64,000 nt of DNA, from NCBI RefSeq assembly GCF_902459685.1, contig NZ_CABPSF010000002.1:682001-746000 (forward strand). The letters are read 5' to 3'. This document shows, piece by piece, positions 1 to 9,695 of this stretch (positions within the stretch are counted from its first letter, which is position 1; each line of letters begins with the position of its first letter). The translations under genes were made by a program, and so were the position numbers. The notes under the pieces are model-generated. The model searched no databases. It saw only the letters and a program-made list of their open reading frames with translations, and was not told the DNA's origin. This stretch comes from Pandoraea iniqua (lineage in GTDB: Bacteria > Pseudomonadota > Gammaproteobacteria > Burkholderiales > Burkholderiaceae).

Positions 1-1980
1 ACTGTCCGGCGGAATGGCGCTGGCCGGGGAGATGTGGTCGGTCGTGACATCGTCGCCGAGGGCGAGCAGCACATGCGCATCGTAGTCGCCGAGCAGGCTG
101 CCTTCGTCGCGCGCGACAAAGGGCGGCCGGCGCAGAGCGGTGGAGCGTTGTGACCACGCGTAGCGGGGGGCATGCGATACGTCGAGACCGGCCCACAGCG
201 GATTGCCGCTCGCGTTGTGAAATGCTGTGCCGAAGTCGTCGGCGCGCACGGCCGCCAGACTGGCGGCGACGGTTTCGCGCGCGGGCCAGAGATCGCGCAG
301 ATAGACCGGCAGACCGTGGGCGTCGAATTGGATCGGATCATTTTCGATATCGATGGCCGCGGTGCCGGCCAGCGCGAAGGCCACGACCAGCGGCGGCGAC
401 ATGATGAATGCGTGCCCGAGGTCCGGATGGATGCGTCCGGGGAAATTGCGGTTGCCCGACACGACCGCTACAGGTGTGGCGGCGGCGTCCGCGAGGGCGC
501 GGGCAATCGGTTCCGGCAGCGGACCTGCGTTGCCGATGCAGGTCGTGCACCCGAAGCCGACGATATCGAAACCCAGCGCGGCGAGGTCGTGATCGAGTCC
601 CGCGCGAGCGAGATAGTCGGCGGCGGCAGGGGAGCCGGGGGCGAGCGACGTCTTGACCCACGACGGCACGTGCAGGCCACGCGCTCTTGCGCGGCGCGCG
701 ACCCATCCGGCGGTGATGAGCAAGGCGGGGTCTGACGTGTTGGTGCAACTGGTGATGGCGGCCAGCGCAATCGGCCAGTCGGGCAAGCCACCCCGGCGCG
801 AGGCCGGATCGGTGCCCAATGTGCGGCCTGTCGCGCCGCTGGGCAGCCGGTCTTGCGGCCGGAAGGGGCCCGCGACGTATCGCTCTACGCTATCGAGGTC
901 GATATCGATCGTCCGGGTGTAGCGCGGCGTGGCGTGCGGGTCGAACCAGAGCCCGGCGCGCCGGTAGAGCGTTTCGACGTTGGCGATATGCGACGCGTCG
1001 CGCCCGGTTTCCCGCAGATAGGCGAGGGTGCGGTCGTCCACGGGGAAGTAGCCGGTACTGGCACCGTACTCGGGGGCCATATTGGCGACGACGGCGCGTT
1101 CGTTGGCGCTGAGGGTCGTCACGCCGGTGCCGTAGAACTCGACGAATTCGCCGCTGACGCCAAGGTTTCGCAGGACTTCGGTCACGCGCAACGCAAGATC
1201 GGTGGCGGTGCTGCCTGCCGGGAGGGCGCCGGAGAGTCGCACGCCGATGACATCCGGAATCCGTTGCATGACCGGCATGCCGAACATGACCGTTTGCGCT
1301 TCGAGCCCGCCTACGCCCCAGCCGAGCACGCCGATACCGTTGATCATCGGCGTGTGGCTGTCGGTGCCGATGAGGGTGTCGGGGACGAGCCACGGCTCAC
1401 CGTCGATCTCGCACTCGCTGGCGACGGTGGCGAGTTGTTCGAGGTTGATGGTGTGCATGATGCCGGTGCCCGGCGGATGGATGCGAACGCGGTCGAGTGC
1501 GCCGGACGCCCATCGCAGAAAGCGATAACGCTCGGCATTGCGGCGCATTTCCTCGGACAGGTTGCGCTGCGCGGCATCGGCTTGCGCGTGGAATTGCACG
1601 GCGAGCGAGTGATCGACGGAGACGTCGACGGGCAGCACGGGGTTGAGTTGCGACGGGTCGGCACCGGCTTCGGCGAGCACATCGCGCATGGCGGCGATAT
1701 CGATCAGCGCGGGCGTGCTGGTAGTGTCGTGCATGAGCACGCGCAGCGGGTAAAACGCAATTTCGTGGTGACTGGTGCCGCGTTCCAGCCAATCGAGCAC
1801 ACCATCGATCGCCGCCTGACGTTCATCGCCGGACAGGTTGCGCAGCGCATTTTCCAGCAACAGGCGTAAGACGACCGGCAGACGCGTGAGCGTATCGCCG
1901 AAGAGGGCGGGCAGATCGATAAATCGACGGGGGCGGCTGGTTGCGTCGAGTAACTGACCGGAGGCGGAGATCGGGTTCAT
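1..1980 (-). CDS. acnA: Aconitate hydratase, AcnA-type (3' end beyond window)
   Basis: Iron-sulfur isomerase that interconverts citrate and isocitrate (or a close tricarboxylate analogue) in the cytoplasm. About 660 residues are visible; the remaining swivel domain lies past the left edge, so there is no stop codon here. The [4Fe-4S] ligands are seen as SCTNTSDP (C412) and GFGCTTC (C478, C481), with the same 66 and 3 residue spacing as classical AcnA. A GDDVTTDHISPA segment marks the start of the last domain. The N-terminus is about 20 residues shorter than usual AcnA, so a paralogue with altered substrate preference is possible. The ATG at 1980 gives the best N-terminus but has only a weak Shine-Dalgarno. 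It stands alone, with a palindrome about 55 bases upstream. Confidence 0.9.
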   Translation of the reverse strand, partial: MNPISASGQLLDATSRPRRFIDLPALFGDTLTRLPVVLRLLLENALRNLSGDERQAAIDGVLDWLERGTSHHEIAFYPLRVLMHDTTSTPALIDIAAMRDVLAEAGADPSQLNPVLPVDVSVDHSLAVQFHAQADAAQRNLSEEMRRNAERYRFLRWASGALDRVRIHPPGTGIMHTINLEQLATVASECEIDGEPWLVPDTLIGTDSHTPMINGIGVLGWGVGGLEAQTVMFGMPVMQRIPDVIGVRLSGALPAGSTATDLALRVTEVLRNLGVSGEFVEFYGTGVTTLSANERAVVANMAPEYGASTGYFPVDDRTLAYLRETGRDASHIANVETLYRRAGLWFDPHATPRYTRTIDIDLDSVERYVAGPFRPQDRLPSGATGRTLGTDPASRRGGLPDWPIALAAITSCTNTSDPALLITAGWVARRARARGLHVPSWVKTSLAPGSPAAADYLARAGLDHDLAALGFDIVGFGCTTCIGNAGPLPEPIARALADAAATPVAVVSGNRNFPGRIHPDLGHAFIMSPPLVVAFALAGTAAIDIENDPIQFDAHGLPVYLRDLWPARETVAASLAAVRADDFGTAFHNASGNPLWAGLDVSHAPRYAWSQRSTALRRPPFVARDEGSLLGDYDAHVLLALGDDVTTDHISPASAIPPDS

Positions 1981-2032
1981 GCCCGATAGTTTGCGGCTTG
2001 CACAGCCCGCCCACAATGACGCCCGGACGTGA

Positions 2033-2055
2033 GGTGATCGATGGGACCGATCACC
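2033..2055. promoter_or_regulatory. Inverted repeat upstream of aconitase
   Basis: GGTGATCG, seven bases, CGATCACC: a perfect 8-base dyad 53 bases upstream of the aconitase start codon. Its position suits a repressor operator or promoter-overlapping site. No regulator gene is adjacent, so the binding protein is unknown. Confidence 0.35.
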
Positions 2056-2200
2056 GGCGCTCATGAGGCATTTCGCGTGTGCTTATGCGGCAAGGTTGGA
2101 TGGTAGGCCGCGAATCCAGACCATTCCCGAAATGATCGAGAGGATGATGGACGACAGTCGAACGGGGAAGCCCGGCGATACACACGGTCAGCGACCGCCA

Positions 2201-2226
2201 AACAGCCGCTCAAGCGGCTGTTTTCA
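2201..2226 (-). terminator. Rho-independent terminator, probably bidirectional, after the LysE-type gene
   Basis: AACAGCCGCT, two bases, AGCGGCTGTT forms a perfect 10-base stem with T-runs on both sides (TTTT rightward, TTT leftward). It lies 25 bases past the stop codon of the leftward LysE-type gene and separates it from the aconitase gene. Confidence 0.75.
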
Positions 2227-2246
2227 CATAGCGAGGCGTGTGTTTC

Positions 2247-2891
2247 TTACTTCCCCGCCCCATTCGACGTCGCCATGGCGGCGGCGCCGAGGCCGATATA
2301 AAGCAGGCCGGTGATGTATTTGCCTGCGCCCGATTTGGCACCCTGATTCGCAATAGCCTTGCCGATCGTGCGGGCGAGTGCGGCGTATGTCACGTCGCTC
2401 ACGCTGCCTACCGCCACGAGCATTACCCCGAGTGTCACGATTTGCAGTGGGACGTTGCCGGCGGCGGCGTTCACGAACTGCGGCAGGAACGCCGCGATGA
2501 ACAACCCCGTCTTCGGGTTCAGCAGATTGACGAGAAAGCCCTTGCGCACCGACGCGCCAAGCGCCGGTACAGGCGCATTCATTGCGTCGACAGGGTCGGG
2601 CCGTGTTTTGCTTCGAATAGCCTTAATACCCAGATAGACCAGATACGCCGCCCCAACCGTCTTGATCGCCGTGAACAGAATCGGCGACGCCATCAGCAGC
2701 GCCGTGAGCCCGACCGCCGCGAAACCCACATGCACCAGCGTTGCGAGCATCACGCCGAAGCACGACGCCAGACCGTAGCGGAATCCCTGACTCGCACTCG
2801 CCGTCGACACGTAGATCGTGTTGGGGCCGGGAATGGCCACGAGAACCGCCGCGGTGGCGAGGAAGTAGGGCAATACGGCAAAGTCGATCAT
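2247..2891 (-). CDS. LysE/RhtB family amino-acid exporter
   Basis: Inner-membrane translocator of the LysE family, which exports amino acids or related small molecules using the proton gradient. About 214 residues from the chosen start, the usual family length, with about six hydrophobic segments. The family signature AIPGPNTIYV is near residue 20, followed by the typical GFRYGLASCFGVMLATLVH stretch. The frame stays open upstream to 2975, but the ATG at 2891 places the first membrane helix where the family has it and has a GGGAATCACCGG sequence before it. The ATG at 2906 is an alternative. It lies downstream of the RND efflux operon on the same strand with a 108-base gap, so linked expression is possible but not shown. 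Confidence 0.85.
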   Translation of the reverse strand: MIDFAVLPYFLATAAVLVAIPGPNTIYVSTASASQGFRYGLASCFGVMLATLVHVGFAAVGLTALLMASPILFTAIKTVGAAYLVYLGIKAIRSKTRPDPVDAMNAPVPALGASVRKGFLVNLLNPKTGLFIAAFLPQFVNAAAGNVPLQIVTLGVMLVAVGSVSDVTYAALARTIGKAIANQGAKSGAGKYITGLLYIGLGAAAMATSNGAGK

Positions 2892-2999
2892 TCCGGTGAT
2901 TCCCATTAAGCGCGACAGCGTTGGCAACACAGTTGACGTCATGCGCTGGCATCGTAACACCGTCCATGACGTCAACCTCAGGCAAGCGTCGTCGCGACG

Positions 3000-4490
3000 T
3001 CAGCCCGCCTTAGCCGTCTGCACATCGTCGCGATGCCACCAGCCGCCACCGACCGCCTGAAACAGGGCCACCGTATCGGCGTAGCGGTTGGCCTGCGCCT
3101 GCACCAGCGCAATACGCGCCTGCTGATATGTCTGCTGGGCGTTGAGCAGCGTCAAGTAACTGATATCGCCCAGTTCGAGCTGCTTTTGGGCAATTGTCAG
3201 ACTGCGCTTCGCCGCGCGCTCGGCATTGAGCGATGCACTCAGCGCATCGGCATCCGTGCGCAGGGCATGCAGTGTGTCGGCAACGTTCTGGAACGCCGTG
3301 AGCACCGCGCCGCGATACTGTGCACCCGCCTGCTCGTAGGCCGCTTCGGCCCCGCGCTGCTTGTGCAACAGGGCACCGCCCGCAAAGATCGGTTGCGTCA
3401 GGCTCCCCGCCAGCGTCCAGAACGCCGTGCCCGGGCTGAACAGTTCCCGGGCAATTTCGGCACTCGCCCCGTAGCTCGCACTCAACGTAATGCTCGGCAG
3501 ACGTGCTGCCACGGCCACGCCTACCGCAGCACCGGCCGCATGCCATTGCGCCTGCGCAGAACGCACGTCCGGACGCTGTTCGACCAGTTGCGACGGCAAG
3601 CTCACCGGTAACGCTTCGGGCAACTGCAAGCCACTCAGATCGAACTGCGCGCCGATGCGCTCGTTCGGCATGCGCCCGAGCAAGCGGGCGAGCGCATCGC
3701 GTTGCTGCGCCAGTTGCTTCTCCAGCGGCGGCACCGCCGCCTGCGCTTGTGCCAGCGATGCCTCCTGCGCCGCCACGTCAGCCTGCGCCACCTGACCCAA
3801 GTCGTACTGCTTGTGCAGCAGATCGAGTGAATGCTGTTGAAGCGCAAGGATCTCCTGCGTCGCAGCCAGTTGCCCGCGCAACGACGCTTCCTGAATGGCT
3901 GCGGCCACCACGTTGCTGGTCAGCGTCAGATACGTCGCTTCCAGTGCAAAGCGCTGGGCATCCGCTTGCGCGATGAGCGATTCGACCTGACGACGGTTTG
4001 CGCCGAACAGATCGAGCGTGTACGACACGGACACCTGCGCCGTGTGCAGGTTATAGAGATCGTCACCACTGGCGGCCGGGCTCGCCAGCGGCGATGCGAT
4101 TTGCTGGCGCGTCGGCGAGAACGAAGCATTGACCTGCGGAAAGAAGTCGCCTTGCTGCACGCGTACCGCCTCGTGGGCCGACTTGAGCGCAGCACGTGCC
4201 GCGTCCATGTCGGGATTGCGTTCGATGGCCTCTTTCACGAGGGCATCGAGTTCGGGCGAGTGGAACAGCGTCCACCACTGCGCAGGAATATCCATGCCGG
4301 AGACAAAACGCTGAGCGCTGCCGCCCGTCGTGTCGGCCGACGTGGTGCCCGCAGGCAGGGCGTCGACGGTGTAACCCGCATTGGCAGGCGCTTCGGGCGT
4401 TTTGAAATCGGGCCCGACGGCACATCCGGCCATCGACAGCGCGGCTGCCAACGCCGCGGCGCAGCGCGCCCCGGAATAACGATAAGTCAT
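3000..4490 (-). CDS. RND efflux outer-membrane factor, NodT/OprM type lipoprotein
   Basis: Outer-membrane channel of a tripartite efflux pump, 496 residues. A lipoprotein signal peptide ends in LSMAGC, so Cys23 should be acylated. Two OEP domains follow with alanine-, glutamine- and leucine-rich helices characteristic of TolC-like barrels and the periplasmic tunnel (for example the AALKSAHEAVRVQQGDFFPQ region and its repeat near residue 390). It begins four bases after the pump gene stop and is the last gene of the adaptor, pump, channel operon. The cargo cannot be read from this subunit. Confidence 0.93.
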   Translation of the reverse strand: MTYRYSGARCAAALAAALSMAGCAVGPDFKTPEAPANAGYTVDALPAGTTSADTTGGSAQRFVSGMDIPAQWWTLFHSPELDALVKEAIERNPDMDAARAALKSAHEAVRVQQGDFFPQVNASFSPTRQQIASPLASPAASGDDLYNLHTAQVSVSYTLDLFGANRRQVESLIAQADAQRFALEATYLTLTSNVVAAAIQEASLRGQLAATQEILALQQHSLDLLHKQYDLGQVAQADVAAQEASLAQAQAAVPPLEKQLAQQRDALARLLGRMPNERIGAQFDLSGLQLPEALPVSLPSQLVEQRPDVRSAQAQWHAAGAAVGVAVAARLPSITLSASYGASAEIARELFSPGTAFWTLAGSLTQPIFAGGALLHKQRGAEAAYEQAGAQYRGAVLTAFQNVADTLHALRTDADALSASLNAERAAKRSLTIAQKQLELGDISYLTLLNAQQTYQQARIALVQAQANRYADTVALFQAVGGGWWHRDDVQTAKAG

Positions 4491-4494
4491 GTTT

Positions 4495-7400
4495 TTACCC
4501 CTGTGCCGGTTCGGCCGCTGCGAGGGCGCGCTTTGCGGCGCGCTCTTCCATATAGCGTTCGAGGACGTAGTAATAGGTCGGCAGAATGAACAGCGTCAGC
4601 AGCGTGGCGACGATCAACCCGCCCACCACCACAGTGGCGAGTGCGCGCTGCACGTCGGTGCCCACGCCGATGGCCATGGCCGCCGGCAACATGCCCACGG
4701 TCGCGACCGTTGCCGTCATCAGCACCGGACGGAAGCGCTCGACCGCGCCTGCAATCACCGCCTCACGCAAGCCCAACCCCTCCGCGCGCACACGGTTGAT
4801 ATTGGCGATCATGATGATGCCGTTCTGCACGGCCACTCCGAACAGCGCGATAAAGCCCACCGCACTCGCCACGTTCAACGTTTCGCCCGTCAGCCGCAGG
4901 GCAATCAAGCCGCCGAGCGTTGCCAGCGGCACCACGCCCAGAATCAACGCGGCCTGACGCAGCTTGCCGAATTCCGCGAACAGGAACACCAGCATCAACG
5001 CGAGCACCAGCCCCATGATCAACGTGAGCCGTGCCTGCGCCCGCTGCTGATTCTCGAACTGTCCGCCCCACACGAGTTGGTACTTGCTGTGGTCATACTT
5101 CACGTTGGCATCGATACGCTTCTCGGCGTCGGCGAGATAATCCGACAGCCCGCGCTGCGCATAGTCGATGCGAACGATCAGCTCACGCTTGCTCATGTCG
5201 TGCGTGATGGTCGCCTCACCGCTCTGATACCGAATGCTGGCGAGTGCCGACAACGGAATCTGCGCACCGCCCGGGGCATTGACGAACAGATTGCCCAGCG
5301 TCTCGGGGCTATTGCGCGTGTTCGGCGGGAAGCGCACGGTCACGTTGTACTGGCGGTCGCCCACGTAGACCTGACTCACCGACGCACCGCCAATCGCGGT
5401 CTGGATCAGATTCGTCACGTCAGACACGTTGATGCCATACCGCGCAGCCGCGGCCCGGTCGACATTCACCACGATCTGTGGAATCGGCGGCTCTTCGAAG
5501 ATCGACGCATCGGCCGTGCCCGGCACTTGCTTGAGCACCCCCACGACTTCGGTGCCGATACGGCGCAGTTCCTTGAAATCGTCGCCGACGATGCGGATCA
5601 CCAGCGGGCTGTGAGCCCCGCCCACGGCGTCGTTGATGCCGTCGATGATCGGCTGGCTGATGCCGACCGACATGCCCGGAATCTGTTTGAGACGATCGTT
5701 GAGCTTGCTGACGAACTCGGCCTTGGTTTCCCCGTGCGGCCACGTGTCGTAAGGCTTGAGCCCCACCGGCGCTTCGATATGCGACGGCGTCCACGGGTCG
5801 GCCTGACTGTCGCTGCGCCCCAACTGCGTGACGGCATACGACACTTCAGGGAAGCTCAGCAGCACCGTGCGCAACTCGCTGGCCATTTCGCTGGCCTTGT
5901 CGAGCGAGAGGCCCGACGGCAATTGCACTTGCAGCCACAGCGACCCTTCGTCGAGATCGGGCAGGAATTCGCGAGCGGTCGTCGCGCCCATCGCCACCAC
6001 CGCCGCCAGTGCGAACACACCGATGGAAATGGCCATGCGGGGGGCATTCAACAACTTGTCGAGCCAGCGCTGGAACCCAGCCTGCGCGCGCTGAAGCGGC
6101 ACGTTGTGGAAGACCTTGCGCGGTTTGCGCAGTGCCACGTACGCCAGCCCGGGAATCAGCATGAACGTGCACAGCAAGGCGCCGGCCAATGCGTAAGCCA
6201 CCGTGTAGGCCATCGGCGAGAACAGCTTGGCTTCTGCGCGCTCGAAGGCGAACAGCGGCAGGTAGGCGGTGATGATGATTAGCGTAGCGAACAGGATCGG
6301 GCGCGCCACCTGTATCGTCGCGCTCAGCACGTCGCCTTCGGTAAGCACGGCCTCGGGTGCCGCTTCCCGCCGTCGCAAGATCGCTTCGGTCACGACAATG
6401 GCGCCGTCGACGATGATGCCGAAGTCGATGGCCCCCAGCGAGAACAGGTTCGCCGGCATGTTCGTGAAGTGCATCATGATGAACACGGCCACGAGCGCGA
6501 GCGGAATCGTTACGGCGGCAATCAGCGCACTGCGCGGGCTGCCTAGGAACAGGATTAGCACGATGCATACGAGACCCACGCCTTCCGCCACGGTGTGCGA
6601 CACCTTGTGGATGGTGTTCTGCACGAGGTCGTCGCGGTCGATGTACGGCACGAGACGAACGCCCTGCGGCTCGAGCTGCTTGCGCAGTTCTTCAACCTTC
6701 GCGTGCACGCCTTTGAGCGTTTCGGACGGGTTCTGATACTTGAGCATCTCGACGATGCCTTCGATCGTGTCCGGGTTGTGGTCCTTGCCGAGAATGCCTT
6801 CGCGTTCCTGATGGCTGTACGTCAGACGCCCCAGATCCTTCACCAGCACGGGCACGCCGTTGCGCTGCGTGACCACGATGTTGCCGAGGTCGGTGAGCGA
6901 ATGCACCATGCCGATGCCGCGAATCACATAGCCCTGCTCGCCGCGCGAGATGCGGCTGCCACCGGCGTTGGCACTGTTGTTGTTGATGGCCGTGGTGACA
7001 TCGTTCAGACCGATGCTGTAGCGCTGCAACTGCACCGGGTCGAGCTCAAGCTGGTACTGCATGGTGAAGCCGCCGAAGTTGTCGACGTTTACCACGCCCG
7101 CGACCTGTTGCAGCGCCGGGATCACGACCCAGCGCTGAAGCTCGGACAACTCCATCAGGTTCTTGGTATCCGACTCCAGCGTATAGCGATAGATCTCGCC
7201 GGCCGGGCCGGTCACCGGGTCGAGTCCCGGCGTGATGCCCGAAGGCAGCGTGACACCTGCAATGCGTTCGTTGATCCGCTGACGGGCCCAGTAGTCTTCG
7301 ACGCCATCGCGGAACACCAGCGTGATGAGCGACAGGCCGAAGGTCGACGACGAGCGCATCGACACCACACCGGGCGTGCCGCCCAGCGCACGCTCCAGCG

Positions 7401-7602
7401 GTACGGTGATCTGTTGTTCGATTTCCTCGGCAGCAAGGCCGGGGGCTTGCGTGGTGACCTGCGCGGTCACGTCGCCGATGTCCGGGTAGGCTTCGACGGC
7501 CATTTGCGTCCAGCTGTACCAGCCGAAGGCGGCCACGAGCAGCGCCACCACCCAGATGACGACGCGCTTGTGCAGGCAGAAGGTAATGAGGCGGTTAATC
7601 AT
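4495..7602 (-). CDS. RND efflux pump, heavy-metal (CzcA/CusA) family
   Basis: Inner-membrane proton-driven pump of 1035 residues with the 12-helix RND layout and two large periplasmic loops. In helix 4 the motif DFGIIVDGAIVVTEA is present, with D393, D399 and E406 spaced exactly as the proton-relay residues of CzcA; the usual final EN is EA here. Its first eight bases overlap the adaptor gene, and the outer-membrane factor follows directly. By family this expels divalent or monovalent metal ions, but the ion is not evident and no metal-responsive two-component pair is adjacent. The name is therefore left at family level. Confidence 0.92.
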   Translation of the reverse strand: MINRLITFCLHKRVVIWVVALLVAAFGWYSWTQMAVEAYPDIGDVTAQVTTQAPGLAAEEIEQQITVPLERALGGTPGVVSMRSSSTFGLSLITLVFRDGVEDYWARQRINERIAGVTLPSGITPGLDPVTGPAGEIYRYTLESDTKNLMELSELQRWVVIPALQQVAGVVNVDNFGGFTMQYQLELDPVQLQRYSIGLNDVTTAINNNSANAGGSRISRGEQGYVIRGIGMVHSLTDLGNIVVTQRNGVPVLVKDLGRLTYSHQEREGILGKDHNPDTIEGIVEMLKYQNPSETLKGVHAKVEELRKQLEPQGVRLVPYIDRDDLVQNTIHKVSHTVAEGVGLVCIVLILFLGSPRSALIAAVTIPLALVAVFIMMHFTNMPANLFSLGAIDFGIIVDGAIVVTEAILRRREAAPEAVLTEGDVLSATIQVARPILFATLIIITAYLPLFAFERAEAKLFSPMAYTVAYALAGALLCTFMLIPGLAYVALRKPRKVFHNVPLQRAQAGFQRWLDKLLNAPRMAISIGVFALAAVVAMGATTAREFLPDLDEGSLWLQVQLPSGLSLDKASEMASELRTVLLSFPEVSYAVTQLGRSDSQADPWTPSHIEAPVGLKPYDTWPHGETKAEFVSKLNDRLKQIPGMSVGISQPIIDGINDAVGGAHSPLVIRIVGDDFKELRRIGTEVVGVLKQVPGTADASIFEEPPIPQIVVNVDRAAAARYGINVSDVTNLIQTAIGGASVSQVYVGDRQYNVTVRFPPNTRNSPETLGNLFVNAPGGAQIPLSALASIRYQSGEATITHDMSKRELIVRIDYAQRGLSDYLADAEKRIDANVKYDHSKYQLVWGGQFENQQRAQARLTLIMGLVLALMLVFLFAEFGKLRQAALILGVVPLATLGGLIALRLTGETLNVASAVGFIALFGVAVQNGIIMIANINRVRAEGLGLREAVIAGAVERFRPVLMTATVATVGMLPAAMAIGVGTDVQRALATVVVGGLIVATLLTLFILPTYYYVLERYMEERAAKRALAAAEPAQG

Positions 7603-8758
7603 TGAGCAGTACCCCGCCCTTGACGACGATGCGATCGCCTACCGTCAGCCCGGCACCGACGCGCGCACCGTCCGGCTCGCCGTAACCCGGCTGCACCGTG
7701 CGCTTCACGAAGGTCCACGGGGCCACTTCCACCCACACCACGGTACTGTCGTTGTTCATGATCAGCGCCGAGTTCGGCACGAAGACCGAACGCTGCTGCG
7801 GCACGGCAAACGTCGCCGTGGCGAACATGTTTGGCTTGAGACGGCCGTCGGTGTTGGGGAACGCGATGCGCACCTTGGCGCGGCGCGTGTCGGGATCGAG
7901 CACTTCGCTCACGAAGCTCACCTTGCCGTGCCACGTCTGGCCCGGATACGCCTGAAAGACCACGTCGACCGGCTGGTCCTTGGCGATCAGCGCGACGTTG
8001 CTCTCGGGCGCGTTGGCCGTCACCCAGACGGAATCCAGATTGGACACGGTCATGAGCGACGCGGTCAGGTCGTTGGCATAGCCGCCCTGCGACGTCGACA
8101 GTGCGGTGATCGTGCCGGAGTAGGGGGCAACCAGCGTGAGTTGACGGCCGCGCGTGTGCGCGTCGGCACCGATGCCACGCAGGCGGGTCTCGGAGCGGGT
8201 GAGCTCGGCTTGCGCTTGCGTGTAATCGCTTTGCGCTTGTTCCAGATCCTTCGCAGCGCCCGCGCCCGCATCGCGCAGGCCCTGCACGCGCTTGAGCGTG
8301 GTGCCGGCGTGGGTGAAGGCGTCGCGCGCCTTGTCGTTATCGGACCAAGCCTGTGCCAGATCGCCCGAGTCGATGGTCAGCAGCGGCTGGCCTTTCGTGA
8401 CGTGATCGCCCAGATGAACCTTGAGCTCGACGATGCGACCGGCCACCGGCGGCAGGATGTTGGCGGTGCGCGCCGGGTCGGCTTCGACGGTGGCGGGCAG
8501 TTGCACCATGCGGGGCTCGTCGCGCAGGCCCACGGCGGCAACGCTCAACCGGGAACGCAACGCCGAGTCCGGCGGCACGATGTATTTGTCGCCTTCACGC
8601 AGCACGATGGCGTGCTCGGTGGCGTCGGACTTGACGGAAGCGTGGCTGGTCGTCGACATCCAGCGTACGGCTTCGACCGAGAGGGCGAGCGTTGCGATCA
8701 CGCCGAGGCCGGCGAGGGCAATCCGTTTGTTCGCGCCCGATAGATGGATTTTGTTCAT
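7595..8758 (-). CDS. RND efflux periplasmic adaptor (membrane fusion protein)
   Basis: Links the pump to the outer-membrane channel. An N-terminal membrane anchor (residues about 12-30) is followed by a barrel-sandwich hybrid with the lipoyl-like VAGRIVELKVHLGDHVTKGQPL segment, a coiled-coil hairpin, and the beta-barrel VWVTANAPE and RPGYGEPDG-like regions. This matches the CzcB/CusB-like HlyD family. No His- or Met-rich metal-binding extension is seen. The frame is open to a GTG at 8779, but the ATG at 8758 gives a cleaner membrane anchor. It is the first gene of the operon, overlaps the pump gene, and is preceded by a duplicated TTCACGTGA palindrome. Confidence 0.9.
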   Translation of the reverse strand: MNKIHLSGANKRIALAGLGVIATLALSVEAVRWMSTTSHASVKSDATEHAIVLREGDKYIVPPDSALRSRLSVAAVGLRDEPRMVQLPATVEADPARTANILPPVAGRIVELKVHLGDHVTKGQPLLTIDSGDLAQAWSDNDKARDAFTHAGTTLKRVQGLRDAGAGAAKDLEQAQSDYTQAQAELTRSETRLRGIGADAHTRGRQLTLVAPYSGTITALSTSQGGYANDLTASLMTVSNLDSVWVTANAPESNVALIAKDQPVDVVFQAYPGQTWHGKVSFVSEVLDPDTRRAKVRIAFPNTDGRLKPNMFATATFAVPQQRSVFVPNSALIMNNDSTVVWVEVAPWTFVKRTVQPGYGEPDGARVGAGLTVGDRIVVKGGVLLND

Positions 8759-8774
8759 TTCCCGAATCTCTTTT

Positions 8775-8812
8775 TTCACGTGAGGGAGGCAATGGCATTG
8801 CGTTCACGTGAA
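8775..8812 (-). promoter_or_regulatory. Duplicated TTCACGTGA palindrome upstream of the RND operon
   Basis: TTCACGTGA at 8775-8783 and TTCACGTGAA at 8803-8812 lie 28 bases apart, just upstream of the adaptor start. A weaker third copy (GGTCACGTCA) follows near 8820. Repeated palindromes at this position suggest an operator for an unlinked regulator. Confidence 0.4.
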
Positions 8813-9695
8813 AGACGAGTCGGGTCACGTCAGTCGGGATTTAATCCGGCAACGTAAATCGTGATTCGCCACGCGACGCAATACCTGCCGGTAATTCGAA
8901 GGAATTTCCGGTTTAAAGGTGATTTGAAGTGCGTATGTGTCAATGACATGCGACCGACATAAGCAACTGTCAGGGTCGGGCATCGATTTCTCCTTAGGCT
9001 AGGGAACCGTTGGATAGCAGTGGCGACTCGCGGGCAAGAACGTGCGTACGCCGCGCTGCCGCGACCGGCATCGGCGCAGCAGCTTGCAAGCGTTCACGGT
9101 GAACACGCGCACAGGTCTCGGCTTGCCGTTACAGGCGAGCAGACTTCAAGCGCATGACGATCTGGGGAAGGCGGGGATCTGGTCAGTCGAACCGGGAAGG
9201 CTTCCGGTGTCAATCAACTGAGCGCAAATATGGCGCACCTCTCGCACTCCGGCGAGACGGCGACCAAAAGGGACGGACGTCGGGCCGGGATCTACCGTTC
9301 AAGCGGTAACGGGCAACTACAACTGTCCAATTGGGGTGTCCCCTGATGATTGATTCGTGGCGGAATGTACGCGCGTGAATTAGGCGCGTCAAGCAATTGT
9401 TAGGCCCATTTTTGGTGCCATTTCTTCTGGTTTTGTTCGATAAAACTAAGTGTGATTCGATATTTGTGATTTCACAGCCGTTTCACAGCCGGATAAGGGA
9501 TCGCCGAGTTTTTCAATTAATAAACTGTAATTTAATCGTTCGCTGAATTGCGGGGCACGTGATGCTGCGGAGCAACACGTCACTGAGCGGCATGCCGGGG
9601 GCAGCCGTGTGGCGTCGTTGCCAATGAGATGCCGACGGGACCGCCCGCACGGTCATCGTTTACCCGCAAAAGCCGCCACTTCACAGATTTTCGCG
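8813..9695. other. Long intergenic region with an AT-rich segment
   Basis: No credible gene is seen in this stretch of nearly 900 bases. It contains a GTTCAC/GTGAAC dyad at 9092-9104, an AT-rich stretch from about 9400 to 9545 that contrasts with the GC-rich surroundings, and a tandem 11-base repeat TTTCACAGCCG at 9470-9491. It probably holds the divergent control regions of the RND and GntR operons. A short unannotated RNA cannot be excluded. Confidence 0.5.

Noticed and set aside
4489-6282. 597-codon plus-strand open frame
   Set aside because: Antisense of the RND pump; histidine- and arginine-rich composition typical of shadow frames.
9210-9392. 60-codon minus-strand ORF in the long intergenic region
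   Set aside because: No Shine-Dalgarno, no domain and random-like composition.
9400-9545. AT-rich segment as an insertion sequence remnant
   Set aside because: No terminal inverted repeats, target duplication or transposase fragment; a control region is simpler.
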